Of a DNA stretch of 6,277 nt, positions 1 through 5,116 are shown one piece after another. Position 1 is the stretch's first letter, and every line of letters starts with the position of its first letter. The translations under genes were made by a program, and so were the position numbers. The DNA is taken from NCBI GenBank assembly GCA_023412215.1, contig JAEYNX010000002.1, positions 1 through 6,277 of the forward strand, read 5' to 3'. The notes under the pieces are model-generated. The model was not told where the DNA came from, ran no database searches, and was given only the letters and a program-made list of their open reading frames with translations. This DNA comes from Bacillota bacterium (lineage in GTDB: Bacteria > Bacillota > Clostridia > Oscillospirales > Ruminococcaceae).

Positions 1-115
1 GGCCCCTATAAGGTGGAAAGAGGGCGGTTGAGGGTTGTAGGGGAAACCTTTGGTCTCCCGCGGATTCTATTGAGGCCTACGGTCAGACCGCGGGCGAACA
101 CAGTTCGCCCCTACC
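1..115. repeat. Tandem repeat unit 1 with palindromic modules
   Basis: This is the first copy of a tandemly duplicated block; the second lies at 163-276, a period of about 162 bp. Both begin GGCCCCTATAAGGTGG and both carry TTGTAGGGG followed by an imperfect hairpin. In this copy the hairpin arms are 41-48 and 52-59 around a TTT loop, with one A-C mismatch (45/55). A second hairpin has arms GGGCGAAC (92-99) and GTTCGCCC (103-110), loop ACA, and ends in CCCCTAC. The window starts inside the unit, so the true left border is not visible. An ORF across both copies has no coding character. The block resembles the dispersed extragenic palindromes of Clostridia; its function is unknown. Confidence 0.8.
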
Positions 116-120
116 TGATT

Positions 121-148
121 CCCGCGATTGGTTCCGACCAATCGCGGG
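121..148. repeat. Perfect 12-bp-stem palindrome
   Basis: CCCGCGATTGGT (121-132) and ACCAATCGCGGG (137-148) are exact reverse complements around a TCCG tetraloop. It sits between the two tandem units. Its last GGG also starts a second inverted repeat, GGGCCG (146-151) with CGGCCC (162-167), whose right arm runs into the start of unit 2. It is too far from any gene, and lacks a T-tract, to be called a terminator. It is best read as another member of the palindromic repeat set. Confidence 0.75.
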
Positions 149-162
149 CCGTCGAGGTCGTC

Positions 163-276
163 GGCCCCTATAAGGTGGCAAGGACGCGGCTGAGGGTTGT
201 AGGGGAGACCTTTGGTCTCCCGCGGATTCTATGCAGTGTGCGGTTAGACCGCGGGCGAACACAGTTCGCCCCTACA
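163..276. repeat. Tandem repeat unit 2 with palindromic modules
   Basis: This second copy of the 162-bp-period block is close to unit 1 but not identical. Its first hairpin is perfect, with GGGAGACC (203-210) and GGTCTCCC (214-221) around TTT, whereas unit 1 carries a mismatch. The second hairpin has arms 253-260 and 264-271 and is identical to that of unit 1, including the flanking AGACCGC and CCCCTAC. The middle part (about 231-245) differs more. This pattern suggests constraint on the hairpins rather than on the spacers. A third, more diverged copy of the first hairpin and its flank lies at 5884-5932. Confidence 0.8.
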
Positions 277-309
277 TGTGCCTGCCTGTAGATAAGGCGA
301 ATCAACCGT

Positions 310-337
310 GGGGCGTCGAGGACGCCGCCCCCTACAA
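310..337. repeat. 28-bp palindromic repeat, left copy
   Basis: A 28-bp sequence starting GGGGCGTCGAGGACGCC and ending CCCCTACAA is present exactly twice, here and at 5846-5873. The core GGCGTC-GAG-GACGCC is a perfect 6-bp stem; a longer fold pairs the outer GGGGC with GCCCC and leaves a three-base bulge. It ends in the same CCCCTAC motif as the neighbouring modules. Confidence 0.8.
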
Positions 338-374
338 CGATCTGTACCACAGAATAACACCCGTGATACATTCC

Positions 375-398
375 AGGGCAGACACGCGGGTCTGCCCT
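375..398. repeat. Palindromic module with GCAGAC/GTCTGC arms
   Basis: AGGGCAGAC (375-383) pairs perfectly with GTCTGCCCT (390-398) across the six-base loop ACGCGG, and the right arm continues to CCCTAC. The frame is that of the 92-110 hairpin, but the inner stem sequence is different and still fully paired. Confidence 0.7.
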
Positions 399-426
399 AC
401 AAATGAGTGTCTACCCGTTACGCCGT

Positions 427-451
427 AGGGGCGAACCTGTGTGTTCGCCCT
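427..451. repeat. Palindromic module, GTAGGGGCGAAC type
   Basis: GGGCGAAC (429-436) pairs with GTTCGCCC (443-450) over a CTGTGT loop, preceded by GTAG. The arms equal those of the 92-110 and 253-271 hairpins, but the GTAGGGG motif is on the left side, so this copy is in the opposite orientation. From here to the thioesterase start (452-611) I see no gene, only an A+T-richer stretch with the hairpin described at 559-590. Confidence 0.7.
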
Positions 452-558
452 GTCAAGAAACCCCCGTCCCCGCACCCCTATACAAAAAAGTAACGGCCCC
501 CGTCATAATTAACGAAGACCGTTCCGGTGAATCCCTTTATCGGAATCAGACCATAATC

Positions 559-590
559 TTTTCAACAATTTCTCCGCGAAAGGTTGAAAA
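559..590 (+). promoter_or_regulatory. Hairpin directly upstream of the thioesterase ribosome binding site
   Basis: TTTTCAAC (559-566) and GTTGAAAA (583-590) are exact reverse complements. Inside them TTTC (569-572) and GAAA (578-581) pair around TCCGC. The 3' arm ends one base before AAAAGGAG (592-599), the presumed ribosome binding site. It could be an mRNA structure affecting translation or a DNA operator for a lipid-responsive repressor. It does not match the FapR or FabT operator patterns as I remember them. No convincing -35/-10 pair was found for the gene. Confidence 0.4.
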
Positions 591-611
591 CAAAAGGAGC
601 GATGACAGCCC

Positions 612-1340
612 GTGGCAGCCTATACAAAACAGTTCACCGTCGTCTACCCGGAGTGCGACATCAACAACCATATGCGCCTGTCCAACATCATGCGTCATAT
701 CCAGCAGATCGGCGGCGAGCACCTCGACGGCCTCGGGCTCACCTACACCCGCATGGAAGAGGACGGCGTGGTGCTGCTGCTCGCCAAGGAGGGACTCACC
801 ATTAAGCGCATACCCTTTGCCGGGGAGCATATCACCCTCGAGACCACGCCGCGCAGGCCGAAGGGCGCAAACCTACTGCGCGACTGCACCTTCTATGACG
901 AAAGCGGCGAGGAGCTGATCTTCGCCGAGACGACCTGGGTGGCGGCAAGCCCCGAGGGGCACCGCATCCTGCGCCCCAAAGACCTGCCGTATGATTTTGT
1001 GGAGTCGCTGGAGGAGAAGGACTACGCCGTGACCGCCCAGCGCGTGAAGCTGCCCGAGGCGGTCCTTGACGCGGGGACGCGCCGCATCGTGTTCTCCGAC
1101 ATCGACTGCAACCGCCATCTAAACAACGCCGTGTACGGCGACATCGTGTACGACTTTCTGCCGCACGAGATTGCGCTTAGCCGCACCCTCGCCACCTTCT
1201 TCATCCACTTCCAGCACGAGGCGGTGCTGGGGGAGGAGATCGGCATCCGCTTTGCGCAGCCGGAGGAGAGCACCTGCGTCGTCGCGGGGCAGAAGGCGGG
1301 GGGAGAGGCCTGCTTTATCGCACAGCTCACCTTTATGTAA
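612..1340 (+). CDS. Acyl-ACP thioesterase (FatA/FatB-like, double hotdog)
   Basis: This 242-residue protein should hydrolyse the thioester of fatty acyl-ACP in the cytoplasm and release free fatty acid, by homology with the bacterial/plant acyl-ACP thioesterase family. Two hotdog repeats are visible. The first begins YPECDINNHMRLSNIMRHIQ (12-31). The second begins VFSDIDCNRHLNNAVYGDIV (160-179), where D165, N167 and H169 match the plant DxNxH active-site motif. E203 in FQHEA falls where plants have a Glu-Cys pair, with Ala204 in the Cys place, so a Cys nucleophile is unlikely here. The length is normal for bacterial members. The start is GTG at 612, because a TGA at 603 closes the frame upstream. 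AGGAG (595-599) lies 12 bases before it, a rather long spacing, and an out-of-frame ATG at 602 is too close to that site to be used. The gene stands alone with no fatty-acid synthesis neighbours. The family call is secure; the chain-length preference is not visible. Confidence 0.92.
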   Translation: MAAYTKQFTVVYPECDINNHMRLSNIMRHIQQIGGEHLDGLGLTYTRMEEDGVVLLLAKEGLTIKRIPFAGEHITLETTPRRPKGANLLRDCTFYDESGEELIFAETTWVAASPEGHRILRPKDLPYDFVESLEEKDYAVTAQRVKLPEAVLDAGTRRIVFSDIDCNRHLNNAVYGDIVYDFLPHEIALSRTLATFFIHFQHEAVLGEEIGIRFAQPEESTCVVAGQKAGGEACFIAQLTFM

Positions 1341-1356
1341 ACAGACAGACGGAAGC

Positions 1357-1381
1357 CGCCCCGACCAACTAGGCCGGGGCG
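1357..1381 (+). terminator. GC-rich hairpin after the thioesterase gene, no T-tract
   Basis: CGCCCCG (1357-1363) pairs with CGGGGCG (1375-1381), and CC/GG inside (1365-1366/1372-1373) shortens the loop to AACTA. It begins 17 bases after the stop codon, where a terminator would be expected. The downstream CTGCTATCGC is not T-rich, so it may work poorly, need Rho, or simply protect the 3' end. Confidence 0.4.
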
Positions 1382-1467
1382 CTGCTATCGCAAAGTTGGG
1401 TATGTACCGTTACGGCATGTTCTCTAAGCGCAGGCCGCGGCCGATATACTGTGCGCCGTGCATCGTT

Positions 1468-1659
1468 TCAATACCCCGAGACGATAAACCCAAACTGCTT
1501 GCCCTGCAAAACGGGGGTATGGGTGTTAAAGAAAGAGCGGTCAAAAAAGCGCTTCCACGCGGAGGAAAGGTAGCGGTCCGCCATCGCTCCATGTAAACGC
1601 TGCAAAGCGGGCGTATTCAAGCCCGCAATAGATATCTGAACATTGCGAAGAAAGCGCAA
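1468..1659 (-). pseudogene. Remnant of a NADPH-dependent FMN reductase/flavodoxin-family protein
   Basis: The minus-strand frame contains YLSSAWKRFFDRSFFN, then THTPVLQGKQFGFIVSG (roughly 1572 down to 1474). This matches the conserved middle of clostridial NAD(P)H-dependent flavin reductases, where the W-K-x-F-F-D-R and G-K-Q-x-x-x-I-x-S-G stretches flank a flavin-site loop. Only about 33 residues are recognisable. The frame hits a stop right after SGY, where the family continues with another 80 or more residues. The residues before the core do not look like the nucleotide-binding N-terminus. A TTG at 1659 with AGGAT upstream could start translation, but the product would lack both ends of the fold. 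I read it as a deletion-damaged fragment. The family assignment rests on motif memory, not on an alignment. Confidence 0.6.
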
Positions 1660-1671
1660 TTATGTTATCCT
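1643..1671 (+). promoter_or_regulatory. Possible promoter for tex
   Basis: TTGCGA (1643-1648) and TATCCT (1666-1671) are separated by 17 bases and lie about 190 bases upstream of the tex start. Each box matches the sigma-A consensus in four of six positions or fewer, so support is weak. It would give a leader of roughly 185 nucleotides containing the inverted repeats described next. Confidence 0.25.
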
Positions 1672-1697
1672 AAAATAGTCAGTAAAACGCTATAGAT

Positions 1698-1863
1698 ACC
1701 GCCAAAATCAAGATACTGAGCTATACGATATCGAATATGACGCAATTTTTATACAAATTGTAAACATTCTTTGGCGGTGTAAGGGGCCTTCGTGCCCGAA
1801 AATAGGGGAACATCCTTTCTTGTGATTCACTTGAAAGGTATCCATAGAAAGGCATGATTAAGA
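1698..1863 (+). promoter_or_regulatory. Structured 5' leader of tex with two alternative partners for one anti-SD
   Basis: ACCGCCAAA (1698-1706) and TTTGGCGGT (1770-1778) form a perfect 9-bp long-range stem enclosing a smaller hairpin, CAATTT (1743-1748) with AAATTG (1755-1760). Downstream, CCTTTC (1814-1819) pairs with GAAAGG (1833-1838), with GTG-ATT-CAC stacked inside. The same CCTTTC is equally complementary to a second GAAAGG (1847-1852), which is the likely ribosome binding site of tex, 11 bases before the ATG. The two pairings exclude each other. This layout would suit a translation switch, but it is only a sequence-level reading; no known riboswitch or T-box motif was seen. Confidence 0.35.
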
Positions 1864-4026
1864 ATGGACATTATAAAAACCCTCACTGAGGAATTTAAGC
1901 TGCGCCACGAGCAGGTGGAAAGTGTCGTAAAGCTCATCGACGACGGCAACACCATCCCGTTCATCGCGCGCTACCGCAAGGAGATGCACGGCTCTTTAGA
2001 CGATCAGGTGCTGCGCGAGCTGGACGAACGCCTTACCTACCTGCGCGGGCTGGAGAAGCGCAAGGAGGAGATTTTGTCGAGCATCGAGTCGCAGGGCAAG
2101 CTCACCGACGAGCTGCGCGCGAGCATCGAGGCCGCCAAAACCCTTGCCGAGGCCGAGGATTATTACCGCCCGTATAAACAGAAGAGAAAAACACGCGCGT
2201 CGGTGGCGAGGGAGAGGGGCCTCGAGCCGCTCGCGAACTACATCTTCCTGCAGCAGCGCGGCTGTGCCGACCCGCTTACCCTGGCCCCCGACTACGTGGA
2301 CGAAGAAAAGGGCGTTGCCACCCCCGAGGAGGCGATGCAGGGCGCCATGGACATCATCGCCGAGAATATCTCGGACGACGCCGAAATCCGCAAAGAGCTG
2401 CGCGAGTTTCTGCTCAAAACGGCGCTGATCGTCTCCAAGGCCGCGAAGGAGGAGGACAGTGTCTACGCGATGTACTACGACTACAGCGAGGCGGTCTCCC
2501 GCATCGCGGGGCACCGCGTGCTGGCGGTGGACAGGGGCGAGCGCGAGGGGTTTTTAAAGGTGTCGCTGGAGTGCGACCGCGAAAAGGCGCTCGCCATCGT
2601 GTTTAAGGCGTCGGTGCGCGAGGGCTCCCCCTGCACGCAGTACGTGAAAGCCGCGGCGGAGGATTCCTACGACCGCCTGATCTTCCCGTCGCTTGAGCGC
2701 GAGGTGAGAAGCATCCTCACTGAGAATGCCGCCAAGCAGGCCATCAAGGTGTTCGGCGTCAACTTAAAGCAGCTGCTCATGCAGCCGCCCATCAAGGGGT
2801 ATGTCGTGCTGGGGTGCGACCCCGGCTACCGCACGGGCTGCAAGCTGGCGGTGGTGGACGAAACCGGCCGCGTGCTGGACACCGGCGTCATCTACCCGGC
2901 GCCCCCGCACAGCAAGCTGGAGGAGGCGAAAAGAACGGTCACCCGCCTGATTGAGAAGCACCGCATCAATGCCGTCGCCATCGGCAACGGCACCGCCTCG
3001 CGCGAGACCGAGGCGTTTATCGCGGACGTGATCAAGTCCATCGGCGGCGGGGCGTCTTATATGATGGTGAGCGAGGCGGGGGCGTCGGTTTACTCGGCCT
3101 CCAAGCTCGCCGCCGAGGAGTTCCCCGAGTACGACGTATCGCTGCGCAGCGCCGTTTCGATCGCGCGCCGCATGCAGGACCCGCTGGCGGAGTTGGTGAA
3201 AATCGACCCCAAGGCCATCGGCGTGGGGCAGTACCAGCACGATATGCCCAAGGCGGAACTGGAGGGCGCACTCACCGGCGTGGTGGAGGACTGCGTAAAC
3301 ACCGTGGGTGTAGATCTGAACACCGCCTCGCACGCGCTCTTAGCGCGCGTTTCGGGCATTAACAGCGGCGTCGCCAAGAACATCGTGAAGCACCGTGAAG
3401 ATAACGGAGCGTTTAAAACGCGCAAGGATTTACTCAGCGTACCGAAATTGGGCAAAAAGGCGTTTGAGCAGTGCGCGGGCTTTCTGCGCGTGCCCGAGAG
3501 CGGCAACGTGCTGGACAACACCGGCGTGCACCCCGAGAGCTACGATGCGGCCAAAAAGCTCTTAGAGCTTTGCGGCTATACCATTGCCGACGTGCGTGCG
3601 GGCAGCCTTGCCGATATGCCCGAGCGCGTGAAGCAGAAGGGCGCGCCCACGCTTGCCAACGAGCTGGAGATCGGCGTGCCCACTCTTAATGACATCATAA
3701 AAGAGCTGCTCAAGCCCGGGCGCGACCCGCGCGACGAACTCCCCAAGCCGATACTGCGCACCGATGTGCTCTCCCTCGAGGACTTAAAGCCCGGCATGGA
3801 GCTGATGGGCACCGTGCGCAACGTCATCGACTTCGGCGCGTTTGTGGATATCGGCGTGCACGACGACGGCCTGGTGCACATCTCGCAGATCTGCGACCGC
3901 TTCATCAGGCACCCGAGCGAGGTGCTCAAGGTGGGGGATGTGGTGAAGGTGCGGGTGCTGGACGTAGACCTTAAAAAGCACCGGGTGTCGCTGACGATGA
4001 AGGAAGCGAAGGAAGCGGGCAGATAG
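1864..4026 (+). CDS. tex: Tex, S1-domain RNA-binding transcription accessory protein
   Basis: Tex is a conserved nucleic-acid-binding protein thought to act with RNA polymerase or RNA turnover in the cytoplasm. It was named for its effect on toxin expression in Bordetella; its exact job in Clostridia is unsettled. The 720 residues have the full family order. The helical N-terminal domain opens MDIIKTLTEEFKL and carries IPFIARYRKEMHGSLDD near 31-47. A YqgF/RNase H-like domain starts near 313 with GCDPGYRTGCK (317-327). A helix-hairpin-helix region runs from VGVDLNTAS (481-489) through about 545. A second HhH-like part follows GNVLDNTGVHPESY (547-560). The S1 domain at about 643-714 includes GTVRNVIDFGAFVDIGVHD and ends VSLTMK. 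Length is normal and no frame break is seen. The ATG at 1864 is the first start after an in-frame TGA (1855-1857). GAAAGG (1847-1852) is the ribosome binding site; the ATG at 1854 is out of frame. The gene appears monocistronic, with a terminator 17 bases after the stop. Confidence 0.97.
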   Translation: MDIIKTLTEEFKLRHEQVESVVKLIDDGNTIPFIARYRKEMHGSLDDQVLRELDERLTYLRGLEKRKEEILSSIESQGKLTDELRASIEAAKTLAEAEDYYRPYKQKRKTRASVARERGLEPLANYIFLQQRGCADPLTLAPDYVDEEKGVATPEEAMQGAMDIIAENISDDAEIRKELREFLLKTALIVSKAAKEEDSVYAMYYDYSEAVSRIAGHRVLAVDRGEREGFLKVSLECDREKALAIVFKASVREGSPCTQYVKAAAEDSYDRLIFPSLEREVRSILTENAAKQAIKVFGVNLKQLLMQPPIKGYVVLGCDPGYRTGCKLAVVDETGRVLDTGVIYPAPPHSKLEEAKRTVTRLIEKHRINAVAIGNGTASRETEAFIADVIKSIGGGASYMMVSEAGASVYSASKLAAEEFPEYDVSLRSAVSIARRMQDPLAELVKIDPKAIGVGQYQHDMPKAELEGALTGVVEDCVNTVGVDLNTASHALLARVSGINSGVAKNIVKHREDNGAFKTRKDLLSVPKLGKKAFEQCAGFLRVPESGNVLDNTGVHPESYDAAKKLLELCGYTIADVRAGSLADMPERVKQKGAPTLANELEIGVPTLNDIIKELLKPGRDPRDELPKPILRTDVLSLEDLKPGMELMGTVRNVIDFGAFVDIGVHDDGLVHISQICDRFIRHPSEVLKVGDVVKVRVLDVDLKKHRVSLTMKEAKEAGR

Positions 4027-4042
4027 CCGTAATATCATGGAT

Positions 4043-4095
4043 AAACAGCAGCCTTGCCGAATTTTGCGCGGCAGGGCTGTTGTTTGCTTTATATT
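4043..4095 (+). terminator. Intrinsic terminator of tex
   Basis: CAGCAGCCTTGCCG (4046-4059) pairs with CGGCAGGGCTGTTG (4069-4082), with two G-T wobbles, around a nine-base loop. AAA (4043-4045) and TTT (4083-4085) extend the stem. A T-rich tail (TTTGCTTTATATTATTT) follows. This is a standard Rho-independent terminator just after the tex stop codon. Confidence 0.9.
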
Positions 4096-4113
4096 ATTTA
4101 AACGTCTATATAT

Positions 4114-4141
4114 TTGCGAAAATGTAATAATGTGCTATTAT
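4114..4141 (+). promoter_or_regulatory. Sigma-A-type promoter of the lipoprotein gene
   Basis: TTGCGA (4114-4119) and TATTAT (4136-4141) are spaced by 16 bases. The -10 box is preceded by TGC (4133-4135), an extended -10 motif common in Gram-positive bacteria. Transcription would start near 4148, leaving a short leader of about 33 bases before the TTG start. It lies directly downstream of the tex terminator, which argues for independent expression. Confidence 0.65.
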
Positions 4142-4181
4142 AGACATAAATCGAAATATAGAGGTAAGGGAGGTTACAGCG

Positions 4182-4772
4182 TTGAAAAGGATATTGAGCA
4201 TATTGCTCATAGGGGTACTGCTGTTATCTGTTGCGGCCTGCAAACAAACCGTAAGCAATAACGATGCTTCGGCCGATGTGATGACAGATGAAGATTTGGT
4301 AGACCGAACGTTCTATTTACTCGACGGCTTTGTTTTGCCTTTCAGCTGGTATAGAGGCGGTGACGGCAGTGATCTATTAAATGTGAACGACAGCGAGGGC
4401 GTTGAGCCGCTGGAAAATACCCCGGAAGGTACGGCTTTCTACCAGGTACTCAGATTTAACAGCATCAAAGAATTGAAGCGGGCAACGGAACAAGTGGTAA
4501 CAAAGGAATATGCGGAAAAATATCTCTATCCTGATTTAGTGGAATATAACCTGTTCCTCGAAAGAGATGGTAAGCTCTATCTAAATACCGAAATCGGCGC
4601 GGGCGGAACACCGTTTGGACCGATTGAAGCGACGGTTCTCTCTAAGACCGAAGATGAGGCAATGCTCTCTGTAGTCTTTCGGGACACCCTTGGCGAAGAA
4701 GAGGTGCACGAAATCGAGCTGAAAAGAGAAAACGGGATATGGAAGCTTAACAATTATCCCTATTGGCCATAA
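4182..4772 (+). CDS. Predicted lipoprotein, IseA/YoeB-like
   Basis: This is a 196-residue secreted lipoprotein. The TTG start at 4182 has a strong AAGGGAGGT site with GGGAGG at 4168-4173, 8 bases upstream. Residues 1-20 form a signal peptide: K2 and R3, a hydrophobic core ILSILLIGVLLLSV, then the lipobox VAAC with the lipidated Cys20. The mature part is acidic. Its C-terminal half runs from FNSIKELKRATEQVVTKEYA (92-111) through LFLERDGKLYLN (124-135) and ELKRENGIWKL (179-189). The order of a helix, a D-G-K-L-Y strand and a final G-x-W-K strand resembles the IseA (YoeB) fold that inhibits D,L-endopeptidase autolysins in Bacillus. If so, it would sit on the outer membrane face and restrain cell-wall hydrolysis. 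The family match is by pattern only; an uncharacterised lipoprotein is the safe alternative. The gene has its own promoter and terminator and is A+T-richer than tex. Confidence 0.85.
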   Translation: MKRILSILLIGVLLLSVAACKQTVSNNDASADVMTDEDLVDRTFYLLDGFVLPFSWYRGGDGSDLLNVNDSEGVEPLENTPEGTAFYQVLRFNSIKELKRATEQVVTKEYAEKYLYPDLVEYNLFLERDGKLYLNTEIGAGGTPFGPIEATVLSKTEDEAMLSVVFRDTLGEEEVHEIELKRENGIWKLNNYPYWP

Positions 4773-4792
4773 TAAATTTTGTTTATTACACA

Positions 4793-4840
4793 ATCAAAAG
4801 AACGAATCCCATCAAATTTGATGGGATTCGTTCTTTTGAT
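4793..4840. terminator. Perfect 48-bp palindrome, probable bidirectional terminator
   Basis: Bases 4793-4816 are the exact reverse complement of 4817-4840, with no spacer and the centre at AAATTT. The stem carries AAAA on its left and TTTT on its right (AAAAGAACGAATCCC on the left arm, mirrored on the right), so it offers a T-tract to transcripts from either strand. It starts 20 bases after the lipoprotein stop codon and lies between convergent genes. A smaller hairpin, AATAAA (4771-4776) with TTTATT (4782-4787), overlaps the stop codon. Confidence 0.85.
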
Positions 4841-4863
4841 GAATAACACAGAAAACACAGTGG

Positions 4864-4971
4864 TTATTGGGTGCAGACGTAGTGATCAGTAACAGTCTTC
4901 AGAGTAGTACTTCCAAGATTACCGTATACGCCACCCCAAGGGTCCAACTGTGAATATCGTTGTTTAAAAAC
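4864..4971 (-). pseudogene. C-terminal gene fragment, minus strand, unidentified
   Basis: Between an upstream TGA (4972-4974) and a TAA (4864-4866) the minus strand reads about 35 residues, including QLDPWGGVYGN, then LGSTTLKTVTDHY and a VCTQ end. The composition (Trp, Gly turns, Thr/Val strands) looks like the tail of a secreted beta-rich protein rather than noise. There is no start codon with a ribosome binding site, and nothing upstream continues it, so it would be a truncated leftover. I do not recognise the family. Low GC agrees with the surrounding stretch. Confidence 0.35.
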
Positions 4972-5080
4972 TCATGTGAAAGATAAAATCAAGGTGAATG
5001 AGGAAGGGCCATGTTTTTATAACGGCTTTTGTAATCTGATTCGTGACTATAAAGAGCAAGAAAATGCATTTACCCAATAA
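4886..5080 (+). other. Open frame without a start codon, possible gene debris
   Basis: This plus-strand frame runs from after a TGA at 4883 to a TAA at 5078. Its second half reads HVKDKIKVNEEGPC, then FYNGFCNLIRDYKEQENA, with a protein-like mix of charged and aromatic residues. No ATG with a ribosome binding site opens it; the only in-frame GTG (around 4975) has no site upstream. Its first half overlaps the minus-strand fragment, so at most one of the two frames is real there. The 5081-5116 gap holds only a weak stem, TGCC/GGCA (5092-5095/5102-5105), with T-rich sequence beyond it on the minus strand. That could be a poor terminator for the membrane-protein gene. Confidence 0.25.
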
Positions 5081-5116
5081 AACAAAGAAGTTGCCAATAA
5101 AGGCAGCCGCTTTACA

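Noticed and set aside
13..291. 92-residue plus-strand ORF
   Set aside because: It runs through both tandem repeat units, so its protein merely repeats itself (RLRVVGETFGLPRIL twice), and it lacks a ribosome binding site.
1..452. A CRISPR array in the left repeat cluster
   Set aside because: The repeats differ in sequence, length and spacing; there are no regular spacers and no cas genes.
602..805. ATG at 602 as the thioesterase start
   Set aside because: It is in another frame, and only two bases separate it from AGGAG. The conserved family sequence is read from GTG at 612.
1171..1596. 141-residue plus-strand ORF downstream of the thioesterase
   Set aside because: It begins inside the thioesterase in another frame, is Ser/Arg-rich like a shadow frame, and overlaps the flavoprotein remnant whose motif is on the other strand.
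1681..1863. A known riboswitch or T-box before tex
   Set aside because: No T-box AGGGTGGNACCGCG or other familiar riboswitch core was seen, so the leader is reported only as possible structure.
1996..2514. 172-residue minus-strand ORF inside tex
   Set aside because: It is the antisense shadow of a GC-rich gene; the sense frame has unbroken family homology.
4864..5080. Insertion-sequence ends bounded by the 9-bp inverted repeat
   Set aside because: The interval is only 217 bp, encodes no transposase and shows no flanking target duplication.
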